From positions 11,222,001-11,286,000 of the forward strand of contig CP053160.1 in NCBI GenBank assembly GCA_014607495.2: a stretch of 64,000 bases of DNA, read 5' to 3'. This stretch comes from Carposina sasakii. Its lineage: Eukaryota; Arthropoda; Insecta; Lepidoptera; Carposinidae. Positions 53,363 to 64,000 of the stretch are shown here, in pieces. The stretch's first letter is position 1. Every line of letters begins with the position of its first letter. The position numbers and the translations under genes are program-made. Below the pieces are notes generated by a model. It ran no database searches, was not told where the DNA came from, and was given only the letters and a program-made list of their open reading frames with translations.

Positions 53363-54435
53363 GTTAGTGGTAGTTTTAGAATTGATGTACTTAAGTATTG
53401 TGTGATTATATTTTATCATCATAATAGGTAGTACAGGTAGTTTAAAACTACGGATCTCCTCATTCAAGATGCATACCTACAAAATATTAGGGTAAGTAGT
53501 AAATAGACTGCGTGCATAAATGCACATAGACGCACGTGATTATATTTTACTAGCATAAACATAGACAATATTTCGCCCAAGTACTCATATATCTATAACT
53601 TATATAGTTACATTAAATGTATTGATAATTTTTATTGATTTTAAATGTTTATTTGCTTACATGATTAGGAACTTTATGAAAGATCACTAGGTCAGTTATT
53701 GGCCAAGTTCAATTATTCAAGCGTTGCCGCTAAATTATTAAGTATTGTTTTTTAGTTTTAATATGAAAGAACGAAATGTAATTTAGACAGTTTGGTACAA
53801 TAAGGGCCTCAAGTAGATACAGCTCTTTCACCCTTAAATTATTAAAAATTACGCAAGATGATTGGTTAAATTCAAATACAATATTTAACTAGTTCTCAAT
53901 ATTGAATTGAGGGCTATTGAAATCACAGACAATTGGATAGTTAATTAATTATATCCTATACCTATAGATGGTTTTGATCGAGTCCTTACTAAGTATTTGA
54001 AGATAAAACGGTCCTTAAATAGGTTAATTGTAAATAACAAATTAACGTATGAACCACGGACAGAGTGTTGTGAATACACAGAGTGAAGCATTCATAGTAA
54101 GCTCGGCAACGATATTCCATGGAGTAGGGATGTATATTGACGCGTTATCCACCCACACATACAAACCATAGTAAGCTCGGCGCCTACTAGACAATACGCA
54201 CACATGCCCAACGCGCCGCCATTTCGGTGCTTCAATCTGTGCAGTGACAGCATTACGTCCGTTGTTCTTTATACGTTCATGGTATTAACATATTCCGTTT
54301 AATAGTAATATACACCATATTAAAGTTCTCTAAAAAGGGCCTCTACAGTTTGGTCACGGCCCGATGCACGCCTCTCAAAGGACCGGGACTCTGTAGTCCC
54401 GAGAATTTAAACAGAGATACAATAATAATAATATT
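53363..54435. other. Channel intron 1, proximal part
   Basis: No second exon seen. At 53440-53530 there are remnants of the 'ctacggaatctcctc' element ('actacggatctcctcat', 'aaatagactgcgtgcataaatgcacatagacg'). The rest is AT-rich. Confidence 0.45.
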
Positions 54436-54595
54436 TCCCGTGCTGATGCGGGGCTTTACTAGAGTACATCAGCTACATCTCCTCCCGTGCATGTCGTAAG
54501 AGTCGACTAAGGAACTCTCTTTCAAGCAATAAGCTAGCACAACTTGTCAGTGATCATTAACATTTGTCCCTGCTGTCGGATCTCACTCGATCATT
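54436..54595 (+). repeat. R-family dispersed repeat in channel intron
   Basis: 'cccgtgctgatgcggggctttactagagtacatcagctacatctcctcccgtgcatgtcgtaagagtcgactaaggaactc', 'caacttgtcagtgatcattaacattt'. It is a well-preserved 5' half. Confidence 0.7.
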
Positions 54596-54824
54596 CTAGT
54601 CTAGACCAGTCTTTCCCAAAGTGGCCTAGAGAGGGGCAGCTAAGGAAAAAAATATCATTTTTAAGGTGAAATAAAAATGGTAATTTTCAAAGTGGGCGTT
54701 AGACGAAATAAGTTTGCAAACCTCTGTTCTAGACTGACCATCCATTGCTGGAATTTACGCCATTTAGTTATTAATTTATATTGGTTACTATTATAAATAT
54801 TATTAAGAAAATGAAGAAAATTTT

Positions 54825-54897
54825 CACCCGAGTGAGATTTGAACTCACGACCTTTCGCAAACAGTGCTTTTGCTCTAACCAACTGAGCTATCGGGTC
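54825..54897 (-). repeat. tRNA-like sequence, part of a dispersed repeat
   Basis: 73 bases on the minus strand. Acceptor arms GACCCGA / TCGGGTG pair except the first base. The D arm GCTC-AGTTGGTTA-GAGC is perfect, and the T arm GTGAG-TTCAAAT-CTCAC is perfect with a near-consensus B box. The anticodon arm does not form a normal 5-bp stem with a 7-base loop. The copy at 61263-61335, together with shared flanks ('aaattcgtcat(t/c)cgagttaatt' before, 'gaag/aaattttttcatt' after), shows it belongs to a repeat of about 130 bp. A tRNA pseudogene or SINE head is most likely. Confidence 0.6.
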
Positions 54898-55519
54898 AAT
54901 TAACTCGAATGACGAATTTTTGGCATCGTTATTTTTTCATCCCGATAACTATACACTAGCTAGCCAAATCTCGGTAAACAAAGCTGAATCCCTCAGCACA
55001 ATGTTTTAATGATGAAACGATTTGTTAGCATGTATAGTGAACGTACCTACATTTTTATCGAGTTTAGAGATAATGCCGAGAGACACGAAAATAGGGGTAA
55101 AGATAAAGACACCGCTACAAAAATGTCTAACTACCTACTTGTATAAGAAAACTGAATACAAAGTAGAGCACATTTGTTTTGGTAACAAAACATTTAGCTA
55201 ACAAGCGTTAAATATTTATGCGCCTACGTTCGGAAAGTTGCGTAAAAATTGCCAAAGTTCGTCAGATTGTCGAACTTTTCAGCGGAAATCAAAACAAGTT
55301 GAACTCTGTCTCTGCATCAGGAGCCGGTGTATTGTGAAATTCAATCCAAGTTACGGGAAAACTTTTTTTGCTTTAATATTCGTATCAGAAGCTGGCGATG
55401 AATTTGTTCAAGGATTTTGGACACTTTATATGGCACAATCTCATTAAGGAAATGCTAAAGGACCGGTGATCTGTGAAAAAAATATTAAGACATTTTTTTA
55501 AAGAATTTTTTTAATGCTT
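54898..55519. other. Intron stretch without recognised feature
   Basis: The plus frame 55238-55447 (69 codons) has no known motif and no obvious splice sites in phase with the channel exon. Nothing else is seen. Confidence 0.4.
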
Positions 55520-55717
55520 TCAGATGCTTCTCTTTCCGGGCATACTGTACAAGTCAGTAGAGGGACAAGAGGGTCTTGTTGTTTAGTAGGCGATGGGCTG
55601 ACCACCTGTCACTACTAACCAAACTTGTACATCTCAACTATACCCTCAAAATTGGTCAGAAGTGGCACCATGTGTTTCTATCGGCCCTTGGTGCTCTGCC
55701 TACTGATTATATGTATA
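55520..55717 (+). repeat. S-family dispersed repeat
   Basis: 'ttctctttccgggcatactgtacaagtcagtagagggac', 'cgatgggctgaccacctgtcactactaacc', 'tggtcagaagtggcaccatgtg', 'ggtgctctgcctac'. The opposite strand to the copy at 15945. Confidence 0.7.
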
Positions 55718-56121
55718 TATGTAACAATAACTATTTTTAGGTATTTTTAATCAATGGGGAAAAAATTAGTCTTTCAATATTTGCAATTGATGTGTAGCCT
55801 ACTTAATTTATTTACGGGTACATACATCCACAAATAAATACATTTTCGAATTGAATATCAATATTATCATGGATTTAATGGTGGGTACTTAAATTTTATG
55901 TCCTCCCATTTTTATTTAACAGCAGTTTTGAGTAATCGTTAAATATCACGACATTTGTGGACACCGTAAAAGTTGGTGAAAAGCAATAAAATATTTCTTT
56001 ACTGCCACGTTACAACTAGGTACCTATTACAAATTTTATATAAGCCGTAAAATTTTATTGGCCACAATTTTTTTCCATAAAATTATTACATTACTTGTTG
56101 GTTGCCACATTTAAAAAAATA

Positions 56122-56358
56122 TCTTACTAATATTATAAACGCACGCAAAAGTTTGTGAATATGGATGGATGGGTGGATTTTTTTTTACTATTTCACGTAA
56201 AAACGGCTGGAGCGATTTTAATAAAATTCGGTATGGAGTTAGCTGACACCCTGGATTAACACATAGGCTACTTTCTATCTATATTTTTTATCCCAGATAT
56301 TTTCGACATTTTGTTTTTTTGTAGTCCACGCGTGGACAAAGTCGCGGGCGTCCACTAG
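56122..56358 (+). mobile_element. Non-autonomous Helitron, 237 bp, in channel intron
   Basis: 5' TC (TCTTACTAATATTATAAACG) after A; 3' CTAG before T (cgcgggcgtcca-CTAG-T). A perfect hairpin, GTCCACGCGTGGAC, lies about 20 bp before the 3' end. It carries the common interior 'atggatggatgggtgga', 'aaaacggctggagcgattttaata' and 'cataggctac'. Confidence 0.8.
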
Positions 56359-56444
56359 TTTTTAATAATTGTACACACAAAACATTACATTGAAATCGAT
56401 GCGGCCAAGCTATGTGATATTTGATCAGAACATATAGGTATACA

Positions 56445-56560
56445 TGCGGCTGTGTTCCCGGGGTTGGCTAGCCAGAGCTGCTAGATCGTAAAGAAGGTCC
56501 CAAAGCCACGTTTAGCATAGCGGGGGTAGATGTACATTTACAAGTAGTCTGCTCTTTAGG
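56445..56560 (-). repeat. R-family dispersed repeat
   Basis: 'gcggctgtgttcccggggttggctagccagagctgctagatcgtaaagaaggtcccaaagccacgtttagcatagcggggg'. Confidence 0.65.
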
Positions 56561-58870
56561 AATGTATACAATGAGGAAACTTTACAATGTAATGAAAATC
56601 GTTACCTTCAAATAAATACGAGTAGTCGATCACCTCAATCTTGTTAATCCGAGACCTTATATAAAATGACATAAATCATACAAGGATAAGGAAAGTCAGG
56701 TAAAATACACCCGATATTTTAAGGTAAAGGTAATAAGATTCCGACCTTTAGAAGGGTCTGGGTAGATAATAATTTAATCTGTTCATTTTGTTCGTACATG
56801 TGTCACGTATAACCTAATTTCACTAAACTTGTTAGCATGGGTAAAGTTACGCGAAATTTCTACTTTTAAAGGCTAGGAGCTTTTTGGTATAACTGGAGTC
56901 TTGTATCTGTCTAGTATCTACTTGAAGCAAATAACTTATTGCAACATAAAGCTAGCAATCTTTGTCTAATTTAACCACTTAGACAGAGATAGCTAAACCA
57001 TTGAGAGATAATAATATGTTTAGTTAATATTGGACTAGCTATGCTATGACCAAGCGCCCTAGTTAGATAGAATTAGCTGGACTAATACCACGATAGGTAG
57101 TTACCTATATTACTTTAATGACAGATAGATTCAATATAATAATAATAATTATTTATTTATTCAAGAAGTTTCATATAGTACACATACCGCTCTAATTTAT
57201 TAGCCTAACGTTATACAAATCCCATTTTTATGCGAATGTTGTGATTAGGTAGGAATCATTTGATTTAGGTAAGTATTTTTTAAGGTAAAAAGCGGTCCCC
57301 CGACGCGACAAAATTGAATCAAAAATTTCATACGTACGGTCAACAGCAGGCCAAGATAACCATTTGCAGTTCAAAATTAGCGGTTATGCCTCCGACATAA
57401 AAGTGGCACAAAGTCCCGAGTAGATAGTCTGACATGCTTTAGTTGGTACTTACGTAGTGTTAAAAGTTATTTTTTGCTTTTTATAGGGTTTAGCATTTTA
57501 AACCTTTTGTCATAATAATTGCTTACTTTTTTTGGGTCGGGGGTTTTTTTTAATTTAAATTTAATATATCATATTATTCCGTTTGAAAATCTATTTTAAA
57601 GTTATTGACTTACTAATTGTTTCCATGGTGGAAGCGAGATATCGGTCTGCATTCCTTATAGCGTAGTTTCGTTTCGACAACGCTATTCTGATTTAAAGAG
57701 TTCATGGTAGCTAATCTTGAAGGATACCTATATGGATCTCAACAGTCAACACGTTCCACATCTAGCAAATGAAATTAGAATCGTCAGTCGTTGAAACTGG
57801 GGTCAAATTCCGATGGGAAATATTGTAAGCATTGTAAGTCAATATAATAGTCAGGTCTAGTAATGGATTTTTGAGTGCCCCAAATTAATTCAATTTAAGG
57901 TATCTCTTTTCTTTGACAATTTTATTATGGTCCACTAGGTAACCGTATTTTCTTTATTATGCTTGCGGCTTTTAATATATTCTTTTGAATTGTTTGTTTA
58001 TATATGGGTACAATCATATTTTCTTTTATTTGAAACTATTCTTAAATAAAAGTGTTTCTAGTTGACAAACTACATACATTTTGGACATTTCTATTTTCAG
58101 ATCAAATTTTTAATGGTCCACATATTTTTTTAAATAAAGATACAAAAATATCTGCGAATTTATTTCTTTATTATTACCTACACTTGGCTGTTAATTCAGT
58201 TGTTTAAATATGGAAGCTCAATGTTAGCAAAGTACCTACTCGTTGCTAACTAGAGTTGCTATACACATGCAACTGTCTTTACCTAGGTCGTATAATACAT
58301 AAAACAAAAATGTCGCAAATTACAATACTAAAACTACTTTCCCATTATTCCAGTGTCCAAGAAACCCCGAAAGAATGTGTTGTAGGTAAAACAACTACCT
58401 GCGTGATGCTCTCATTATACCCTAAAATATTTTATTTCCAATCAACCAAACGATAAAACCAACAATATTAAACTACACGATAGATAAATGAGAAACTAAC
58501 TATTTTATATACAAATGAGTATGTTGCAAATACACAATAGCGACAATACAAAAAGCGTCTTCATTTTTGCGCGTTCCTCCATGCGACATGAATATTAAAA
58601 TCGTCACAACATCGAGGAAATTGGCATTAAGGTCGTGAAAGAAATATTTCCGTTGTTATACATTTTTATCTTGAAAAAGAAGCTATTTCTGGCTTTATGA
58701 TTTATTTCATCAAAATGCTGAATAGAATATTTAAAAAAAAATTACAGTACATGACACAGTAACTAACCCTCTAACTACAGTAAATTCAAAAATATTTATT
58801 TTACCTTTGCGAGATAAAATAGAAAAAAACATGCTGCTCTGGGAGTGAAAAAAAAACGTGTAATACTCGT
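56561..58870. other. Intron or intergenic stretch without recognised gene
   Basis: An AT-rich LINE-tail-like block with 'aataataataattatttatttattcaagaag' lies near 57135-57165. The plus frame 58256-58456 lacks any motif. No channel exon with a selectivity-filter code (T-x-G-Y/F-G) was found by eye. Confidence 0.45.
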
Positions 58871-58874
58871 ACTA

Positions 58875-59085
58875 CAGCTGCTTCTCTTCCCGGGCATACT
58901 GTACAAGTCAGTAGAGGGACAGGAGGATCTTGGTGTTTTGTAGGCGATGGGCTGACCACCTGTCACTACTAACCGAACTTGTACATCTCAACTATACCCT
59001 CAAAATTGGTCAGAAGTGGCACCATGTGGTTCTATCGACCCTTGGTGCTCTGCCTACCCCGTGAGGGATAGAGGAGTGATTATAT
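58875..59085 (+). repeat. S-family dispersed repeat
   Basis: 'cagctgcttctcttcccgggcatactgtacaagtcagtagagggacaggaggatcttggtgttttgtaggcgatgggctgacc', through 'ggcaccatgtggttctatcgaccc', to 'ctgcctaccccgtgagggata'. It is the best preserved copy of the family here. Confidence 0.75.
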
Positions 59086-59280
59086 GTAGTATGTAGATAA
59101 GAATAGACAAAAAGAGCGTACAAATAGGTACATTGAAAAATGTAATGTAATATTTTGGTGTATGTGAATTCTGCTAGAAGTCGTTTCGTATTCGAAATTC
59201 GGCCAGTTTAAGGTATTTTTTATACAGTCATAGATATATTTACTCATTTTGTATGTTTTGTCTTACTTTTTTTTTTACAA

Positions 59281-59400
59281 TTAGCTAGGCAAACATTTGA
59301 CCACCATCGTGCCTGATGTTAAGCAAGATGCGGCCTTGAGTGGTACATGTTTGCCTAGAAAGTGCCTATTCACTCTAGTCTTTGAAGATACCAATTTCTT
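59281..59400 (+). repeat. Dispersed repeat ('ctaggcaaacatttgaccaccatcg')
   Basis: 'agctaggcaaacatttgaccaccatcgtgcctgatgttaagcaagatgcggcc' followed by 'tgcctagaaagtgcctattcactctagtctttgaag'. This is a phrase I know as frequent in lepidopteran genomic repeats. There is only one copy in the window, so the call rests on memory of the type. Confidence 0.4.
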
Positions 59401-59889
59401 CTGCATATTAACTTTAACCGTGTCTTTAACATTATTTCCTTTAAAATGGCTACAAAATTAGTCGCTTCACGTATTAATAATAATATATGGATAGATTATA
59501 ACTTCATAGCGAACGCCTTAGCCCGGGAGGAAAATTAAGTTAGGTGTGTTTCATCAAAATCAGTACATTACTCGTATATTAACGCTCTTAAAGAGAGGCG
59601 AGAGCAGGCGAGAGATATTTTATTACTTTTTATCCGTGATCTGCATAAATTAAAATTCAATGCATCACCTTTCAGTTATTTTTCGGACAAATATCAATTT
59701 TTGCTGGCTGACAATTTAAAATAGTTTACTCATCCGCCATATTTAAAAATTCGAGTGAATAGTTAGTTTGAAATCAGGAACTATTGGCGAACTAGTAGTG
59801 AACCTGATAGGAACTATTTGAAATAATTTTGGTGGTTGCTTTTAATATTATAATAGGCTTAAATACTATGTTTATCAAGCACTGAAATT

Positions 59890-60165
59890 ATATCTACCGA
59901 ACATGTTAGTTGGTTCGGTAGATAGAACTAATTTAGAAATTAAAATGTCGATTAAAATTTTAATTGGTTTTCGCATTAGCAGCTATGTATTTATGGTTGC
60001 ATGCTAGGTGCTTGGATCTGGCTTCTCATTGCGACTGTAGTGTCTTGTGTTCGTGATCATGAGTCGGCAGATCCGAGGGTCAGCGGAGGGTATAGGGCCC
60101 GGTGGTGGGCGATCCCTCAATAGAGATTTGAACTTCCGAATAGTGACGCCTGATACAATTCAATA
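59890..60165 (-). repeat. P-family dispersed repeat, reverse copy
   Basis: Close reverse complement of 18219-18440: 'gcatgctaggtgcttggatctggcttctcattgcgactgtagtgtcttgtgttcgtgatcatgagtc', 'ggagggtatagggcccggtggtgggcg', 'tagtgacgcctgatac'. The end equivalent to the palindrome arm ('gttagttggttcggtagatagaacta') is present as a single strand here, with a deletion beside it. Confidence 0.75.
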
Positions 60166-60559
60166 TTTAACACTAAAATAGTTGCCTTTACTATAGTTCT
60201 AGATTATTCACCATATTCGAGTGCACCAACGATAAAATATGAACGATCATCAATTTTATTATTACTTCTGCATAAACCATAAATAAAATATAATGCTCTA
60301 TATATATAGTATACTATAGTATACATAAGTTAAACTAGCTTGTTTGAAATTGGCTTTAGAGATTAGTATGATTTTGTTGCTAGATAAGTGTGATGTTGGC
60401 GGATCTGAACAATGCTCGGTCAACCCAAAGATGGCGTCAAATAAAAAAGGAGATAAGCGTTTCCTATGATAGCGGTGAGGTCATGTAGCGTCCATGAAGG
60501 AACTTTGCACATGTCGGTCGGACAGTTGTCTTTGGCAACTAGAAAAAAACCTTGGCACA

Positions 60560-60632
60560 CGGGCGTTACTACGCGTAGCACATGCTACGCGCTACGATAA
60601 TGCTACGAACATGCTACGAATCTACTACGGAT
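60560..60632 (+). repeat. 'gctacg' short repeats
   Basis: Repeated 'gctacg' and 'tactacg' words in 'ttactacgcgtagcacatgctacgcgctacgataatgctacgaacatgctacgaatctactacgg'. It includes the small palindrome 'actacgcgtag'. Possibly the edge of an unrecognised MITE. Confidence 0.4.
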
Positions 60633-61074
60633 AAGAAAAGAAACGTATGGAAATGTGTCATAGCACTTATTCATAGCTATACTATGTTATTTTTCAAACT
60701 TTCCTTTTTCTTTTGTTTAGGTACTTTAATACTTTAGTGCTAGGCAGTTATCATCACAGTATAGCATTACAGAAGACTTTAGGAGTACAGCAAAGTCCTA
60801 CATAAAATGACTGCAATTGTTAACATGGACTGATTTTCTTTTCGAAGTTTTGATGTCGCTAACTACATTCAAGCATTGAAATTGTACTGTCACTCTATAC
60901 GTATGTAAAAGTGGGAACGTTCAACTTTGCGTTTTCCGTAACGTTGACCTTTAAGTAAACTGGCTTTCAAAGTTACCCAGACTGATTATACGGAATTGAA
61001 CAAGGGTTATTTAGGTTCATGAGTTCTTATCTTGATCTACTTGAGCCTAGTTTATTTTTAGAATAATAAACAGC

Positions 61075-61150
61075 AGCGTTCCCAAAATGGTCTAGAACTG
61101 GCCAGAACTGCAGGATTTCAAAAGAGATCCTATGGCTACATTTGGTACTT
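61075..61150 (-). repeat. R-family repeat fragment
   Basis: 'cgttcccaaaatggtctagaactggccagaactgcaggatttcaaaagagatcctatggctac'. Confidence 0.55.
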
Positions 61151-61262
61151 TTCTGTAGTTCATCTTACTCTATAGTGGCTGAGTTAACAGATGAATGAAA
61201 AAATAACATTGCCAAAAATGTAATATATAAAGAGATGGTAAAATTCGTCATCCGAGTTAATT

Positions 61263-61335
61263 GACCCGATAGCTCAGTTGGTTAGAGCGAAAGCACGGTT
61301 TGCAAGAGGTCGTGAGTTCAAATATCACTCGGGTG
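61263..61335 (+). repeat. tRNA-like sequence, second copy
   Basis: 73 bases, 66 or so matching the copy at 54825-54897. The T stem has a mismatch (GTGAG against ATCAC), and the anticodon arm again does not fold normally. Shared flanking sequence extends to about 61241 and 61375. It is unlikely to be a working tRNA gene. Confidence 0.6.
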
Positions 61336-61478
61336 AAGAATTTTTTCATTTCTTTATTAATATTTTTTATAAGATCTATCTTTAAAAAAGTTACTGTTAA
61401 ATGAAAATTATTACTTGAGTACTTCTTCTGCTCTATAGAAACGGGTTTTCAAAATATTATTCTAATCTCGATAAGAAA

Positions 61479-61565
61479 ATGCTTGAGTTCCTTAGTCGAC
61501 ACTTACGACAAGAAAGGAGAAGCAGCTGATATATTCTAGTGAAGCCCCGCGCATATCAGCACAGG
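61479..61565 (-). repeat. R-family repeat fragment
   Basis: 'tgcttgagttccttagtcgacacttacgacaagaaaggagaagcagctgata' and 'agtgaagccccgcgcatatcagcacagg'. The remainder of the copy at 61075, split by the tRNA-like repeat between them. Confidence 0.6.
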
Positions 61566-61779
61566 ATATATCTAAATAAATATAATATTAGGTAGTACCT
61601 ACGGCACAATCATGAAATAGTTAAAACAGTTTAATAGTGTAACAGTATAGAAGAATCATACGTTTTGTTAAACCTAATGTTGGTTTTTATAAAGGAGAAC
61701 TGACTTTAGCAGTTCTCCTAGATTTCGTCCTTAGGCGATTATAACCATTATTAGTTTCACGTTGGTGGCCATAAAGCCT

Positions 61780-61910
61780 CGAGCACACCGGATGCATAGA
61801 CACGTGACATACGTAAGCATAGACGTACACGTACCTCTGAGTTTAATGTATGGAACTGTCACCGCTTGATATCTATGCTTACGTCTACGCATACGCATCC
61901 GGTGTGCTCG
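61780..61910. mobile_element. 131-bp fold-back MITE
   Basis: Arms 'cgagcacaccggatgc...acgtaagcatagacgt' (61780-61826) and 'tatctatgcttacgtctacgcatacgcatccggtgtgctcg' (61869-61910). Nearly the whole element is inverted repeat. No coding capacity. Confidence 0.8.
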
Positions 61911-63371
61911 ATGCTTAAGCCCCGAAACGCCAACGTATGCTTGACAGATCGTAAAAAAATAGAAAGTTGAAAGTAAAAAAATGACAATCTACAAGTAAGT
62001 TGTTTATGCTTTCATGTCGAATAAATAATTTAATTTCATGCTGTTTATAGAAATAAGCTATTATTCTATGTCACCCGGAACACTGAATTATTAGCATAAG
62101 GCGAGGCCTATACATTATCTTTGTGACTATAAATAACATCATAATTTATTAAGGTATTTCAATTTTGTATTAATATATAAAGATAATGTTCGTTTCTAGG
62201 ATTTTTGTGTCTTTAAACAGAGATGCCTATTTGATTTATCTTTGTGAAAATATGAAAATTAAGAAGATTATGGTACGAGGACAACATTTTATATAAAGGT
62301 ACCTAATACCTACATGAAAGCGATTAGTGTTTAGGAAAATATGGTTTTTGAATTAATCCACTGGGTCGGGAACAACAAGGTTCGTGAACCACCACGTCAC
62401 AAGATATTTATAAATGTATTTCTAAGACAGTGGTCCTATTTGCTTACTGGAACCCATCTTAAAGCTTTCTTGGACCAAGCGGTCTATACTTCTATCATCA
62501 CTGTGTTGTCACCATGTTTAATTCACATAAAGTGATTTTTATTCGAAGGTGATTTTAGGATACCAAAATAATATTTCTATTTGGGTCGCCTCAGATCACC
62601 GAGATGATTATAGTCGCGAGTGATCATTGAACACTAAAATGATCACCCAGGTACATATAAAAAATATTCCCTTTAGCCATCTCCAAGTTTTGCACTTATC
62701 AACATATTAGGCAATAAATTTTTATTTAAATACATGAATACAGTTAAGTAAAGTTGACTAAACATTTTTTCGCTACGCCACACGGTATCAACATAGGGCG
62801 AGGCAGTGCGACCTATTTTAACGGCAAAAAAGCTGGACACGGAATACGTTTTTAGCTCGTATTTGTAGAAAATTGCATGGAATGCTTAAAACGTCACGTA
62901 AGCGGAAAAAAGCGCAAAAGTATCCCGTCTTTTACTATATTTTTACAAACGTTAAGTGCTTTAGTTACTTTGTTGCATCGGACGATTCTTAAGATATTTT
63001 TTTGTGGTTCAAACTGAAACATTCTGCAAGTTTCATTAATAATTCGTATAGTTGCTGTATACTATACTACTATACGGTAATTGTTAGATGATCTGTGTAA
63101 CTAAACTATAAACTTAATATCCTTATTTCATGTTGTCAAACATCATAGTGTGACTCACCTTTCGATGTTTTCTTTGGGATGTCACTAACACCCTGCAGTA
63201 AATTAATTATACAGTACGTCAGAGGCTAGAAATAATATGTTTGAAGTAGTGTCATAACATAGTCCCCAACGTGTACCTAATCTTATAATACAGACTACTC
63301 CTTAAAGCCGCGTATAAACATTGTAGTTGTGTGCTAGAGGCAAATCCGTAAACTAGGGGAGTTTCTAAGGG
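61911..63371. other. Gene-free AT-rich stretch
   Basis: Nothing recognised. The plus frame 62341-62535 (64 codons) has a neat start and stop but no domain, splice context or unusual composition. Confidence 0.45.
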
Positions 63372-63912
63372 TCAGTTCACACCGAGACGTGACGCGACGC
63401 GACGACACTTGAAGAGGCCAATGATTTCGCGTTGCGCCGTGATCCGCCGCGAGACGCATCACTATGTCGCAAGGCGCATCGTAAAATCGTAGCAGCACGA
63501 CGCCTCGTTGCGCAGCGGAAACGGAAACTTTTGGTAGTCCATTTTGTAATAATCATAATTTTTTTCTGGATAGTTGACAATATGGTCATAAGACAAAATA
63601 TGAAATTCACCATGAATTTCTATTTTTCCATAAATTACGCACCCAAATACTCCTGTGTGATGTCTTCTTTTTAATTTTATTTTGTAATCTTCTTCGAGAA
63701 TCCTCAAAAAGTCCGATTACAAGATCCCAGACTATCATTCATTAGATTTTCACTCGAGCACTCGACCGAACTGCACCAATTCTAAACAAAGGACGGAAAT
63801 AGCAGACAAGTCGCTACAGCGGCCTCAGGCTGCGCCTCGCGGCGTCGCGCGACTGGCGATGCACCGTTGCGGCGCGATATGTTGCACTACGTCGCGAGGC
63901 ATCTCGAGGCGC
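63372..63912. repeat. 'gacgcgacg' GC-rich element, probably one MITE
   Basis: Two GC-rich blocks, 63385-63525 ('cgagacgtgacgcgacgcgacgac', 'gcgagacgcatcac') and 63815-63912 ('ctcgcggcgtcgcgcgactggcgatgcacc', 'ctacgtcgcgaggcatctcgaggc'), flank an AT-rich centre. The left edge 'gtcagttcacaccgagacg' and the inverted character of the blocks suggest a MITE whose arms are decayed CG-rich repeats. The 60-80 codon open frames inside both strands are by-products. Confidence 0.5.
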
Positions 63913-64000
63913 AGTGCTGGTGCAACGTATTCTGAATTCTCAAAATGAAATGTGTATCTTTTCGCGTGTAAATAAAGTATATTTTGAGTTGCTCTGTTCA

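Noticed and set aside
54825..61335. Two functional tRNA genes
   Set aside because: The anticodon arm does not fold, the first acceptor pair is mismatched, and the flanks are shared between copies; a dispersed tRNA-derived repeat explains it better.
63377..63707. Three overlapping 78-81 codon ORFs near the right end
   Set aside because: They exist because the CG-rich repeat has few stop codons; the translations are low-complexity Arg/Ala/Ser.

Overview
The window is nuclear DNA of an insect, most likely a moth or butterfly. The evidence is intron-containing genes with GT-AG splice sites, AT-rich intergenic DNA full of TAGGTACCTA-type strings, and many interspersed repeats of lepidopteran type. 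Those repeats include SINE-like units ending in (GAT)n next to the phrase 'gcagtggactgcaataggctga', a tRNA-headed SINE, short Helitrons ending in CTAG-T, and RTE and Jockey LINE fragments. The species cannot be named from the sequence alone.

Layout. 1-5.4 kb: gene-free repeat DNA, including a 129-bp MITE nested in another repeat. 5.47-11.34 kb: a BEL/Pao LTR retrotransposon on the minus strand. Its 3' LTR is complete (168 bp), its 5' LTR is truncated (about 125 bp), and a 60-bp host segment is duplicated at its two ends. Gag-protease and pol are nearly full length but broken by small frameshifts. 11.3-34.4 kb: a gene desert built from MITEs, Helitrons, LINE tails, SINE-like units, a broken mariner transposase and a perfect 64-bp-arm palindrome. 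34.7-48.4 kb: the gene-rich part. It holds three complete minus-strand host genes whose exon structures can be followed by eye: CENP-S/MHF1 (155 aa, 4 exons), pyridoxine-5'-phosphate oxidase (233 aa, 5 exons) and the GTPase DRG1 (367 aa, 7 exons). A possible small two-exon gene diverges from the DRG1 promoter on the plus strand. 48.4-64 kb: intergenic DNA, then the first coding exon of a two-pore-domain potassium channel (53.13-53.36 kb, plus strand). The rest of that gene is not visible, so the last 10.6 kb is probably its first intron, again full of repeats.

The genes do not form a pathway: they are unrelated housekeeping genes (kinetochore/DNA repair, vitamin B6 metabolism, translation GTPase) beside a neuronal-type channel. 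I see no new multi-gene system. The most interesting points are the aberrant structure of the BEL/Pao insertion; a C-terminal SUMO-interaction-like motif in CENP-S, in an order that has lost CenH3; a His-to-Ser change at a normally conserved active-site position in PNPO; a 31-bp minisatellite beside a CENP-S splice donor; and a family of TIR elements that insert into TATA.
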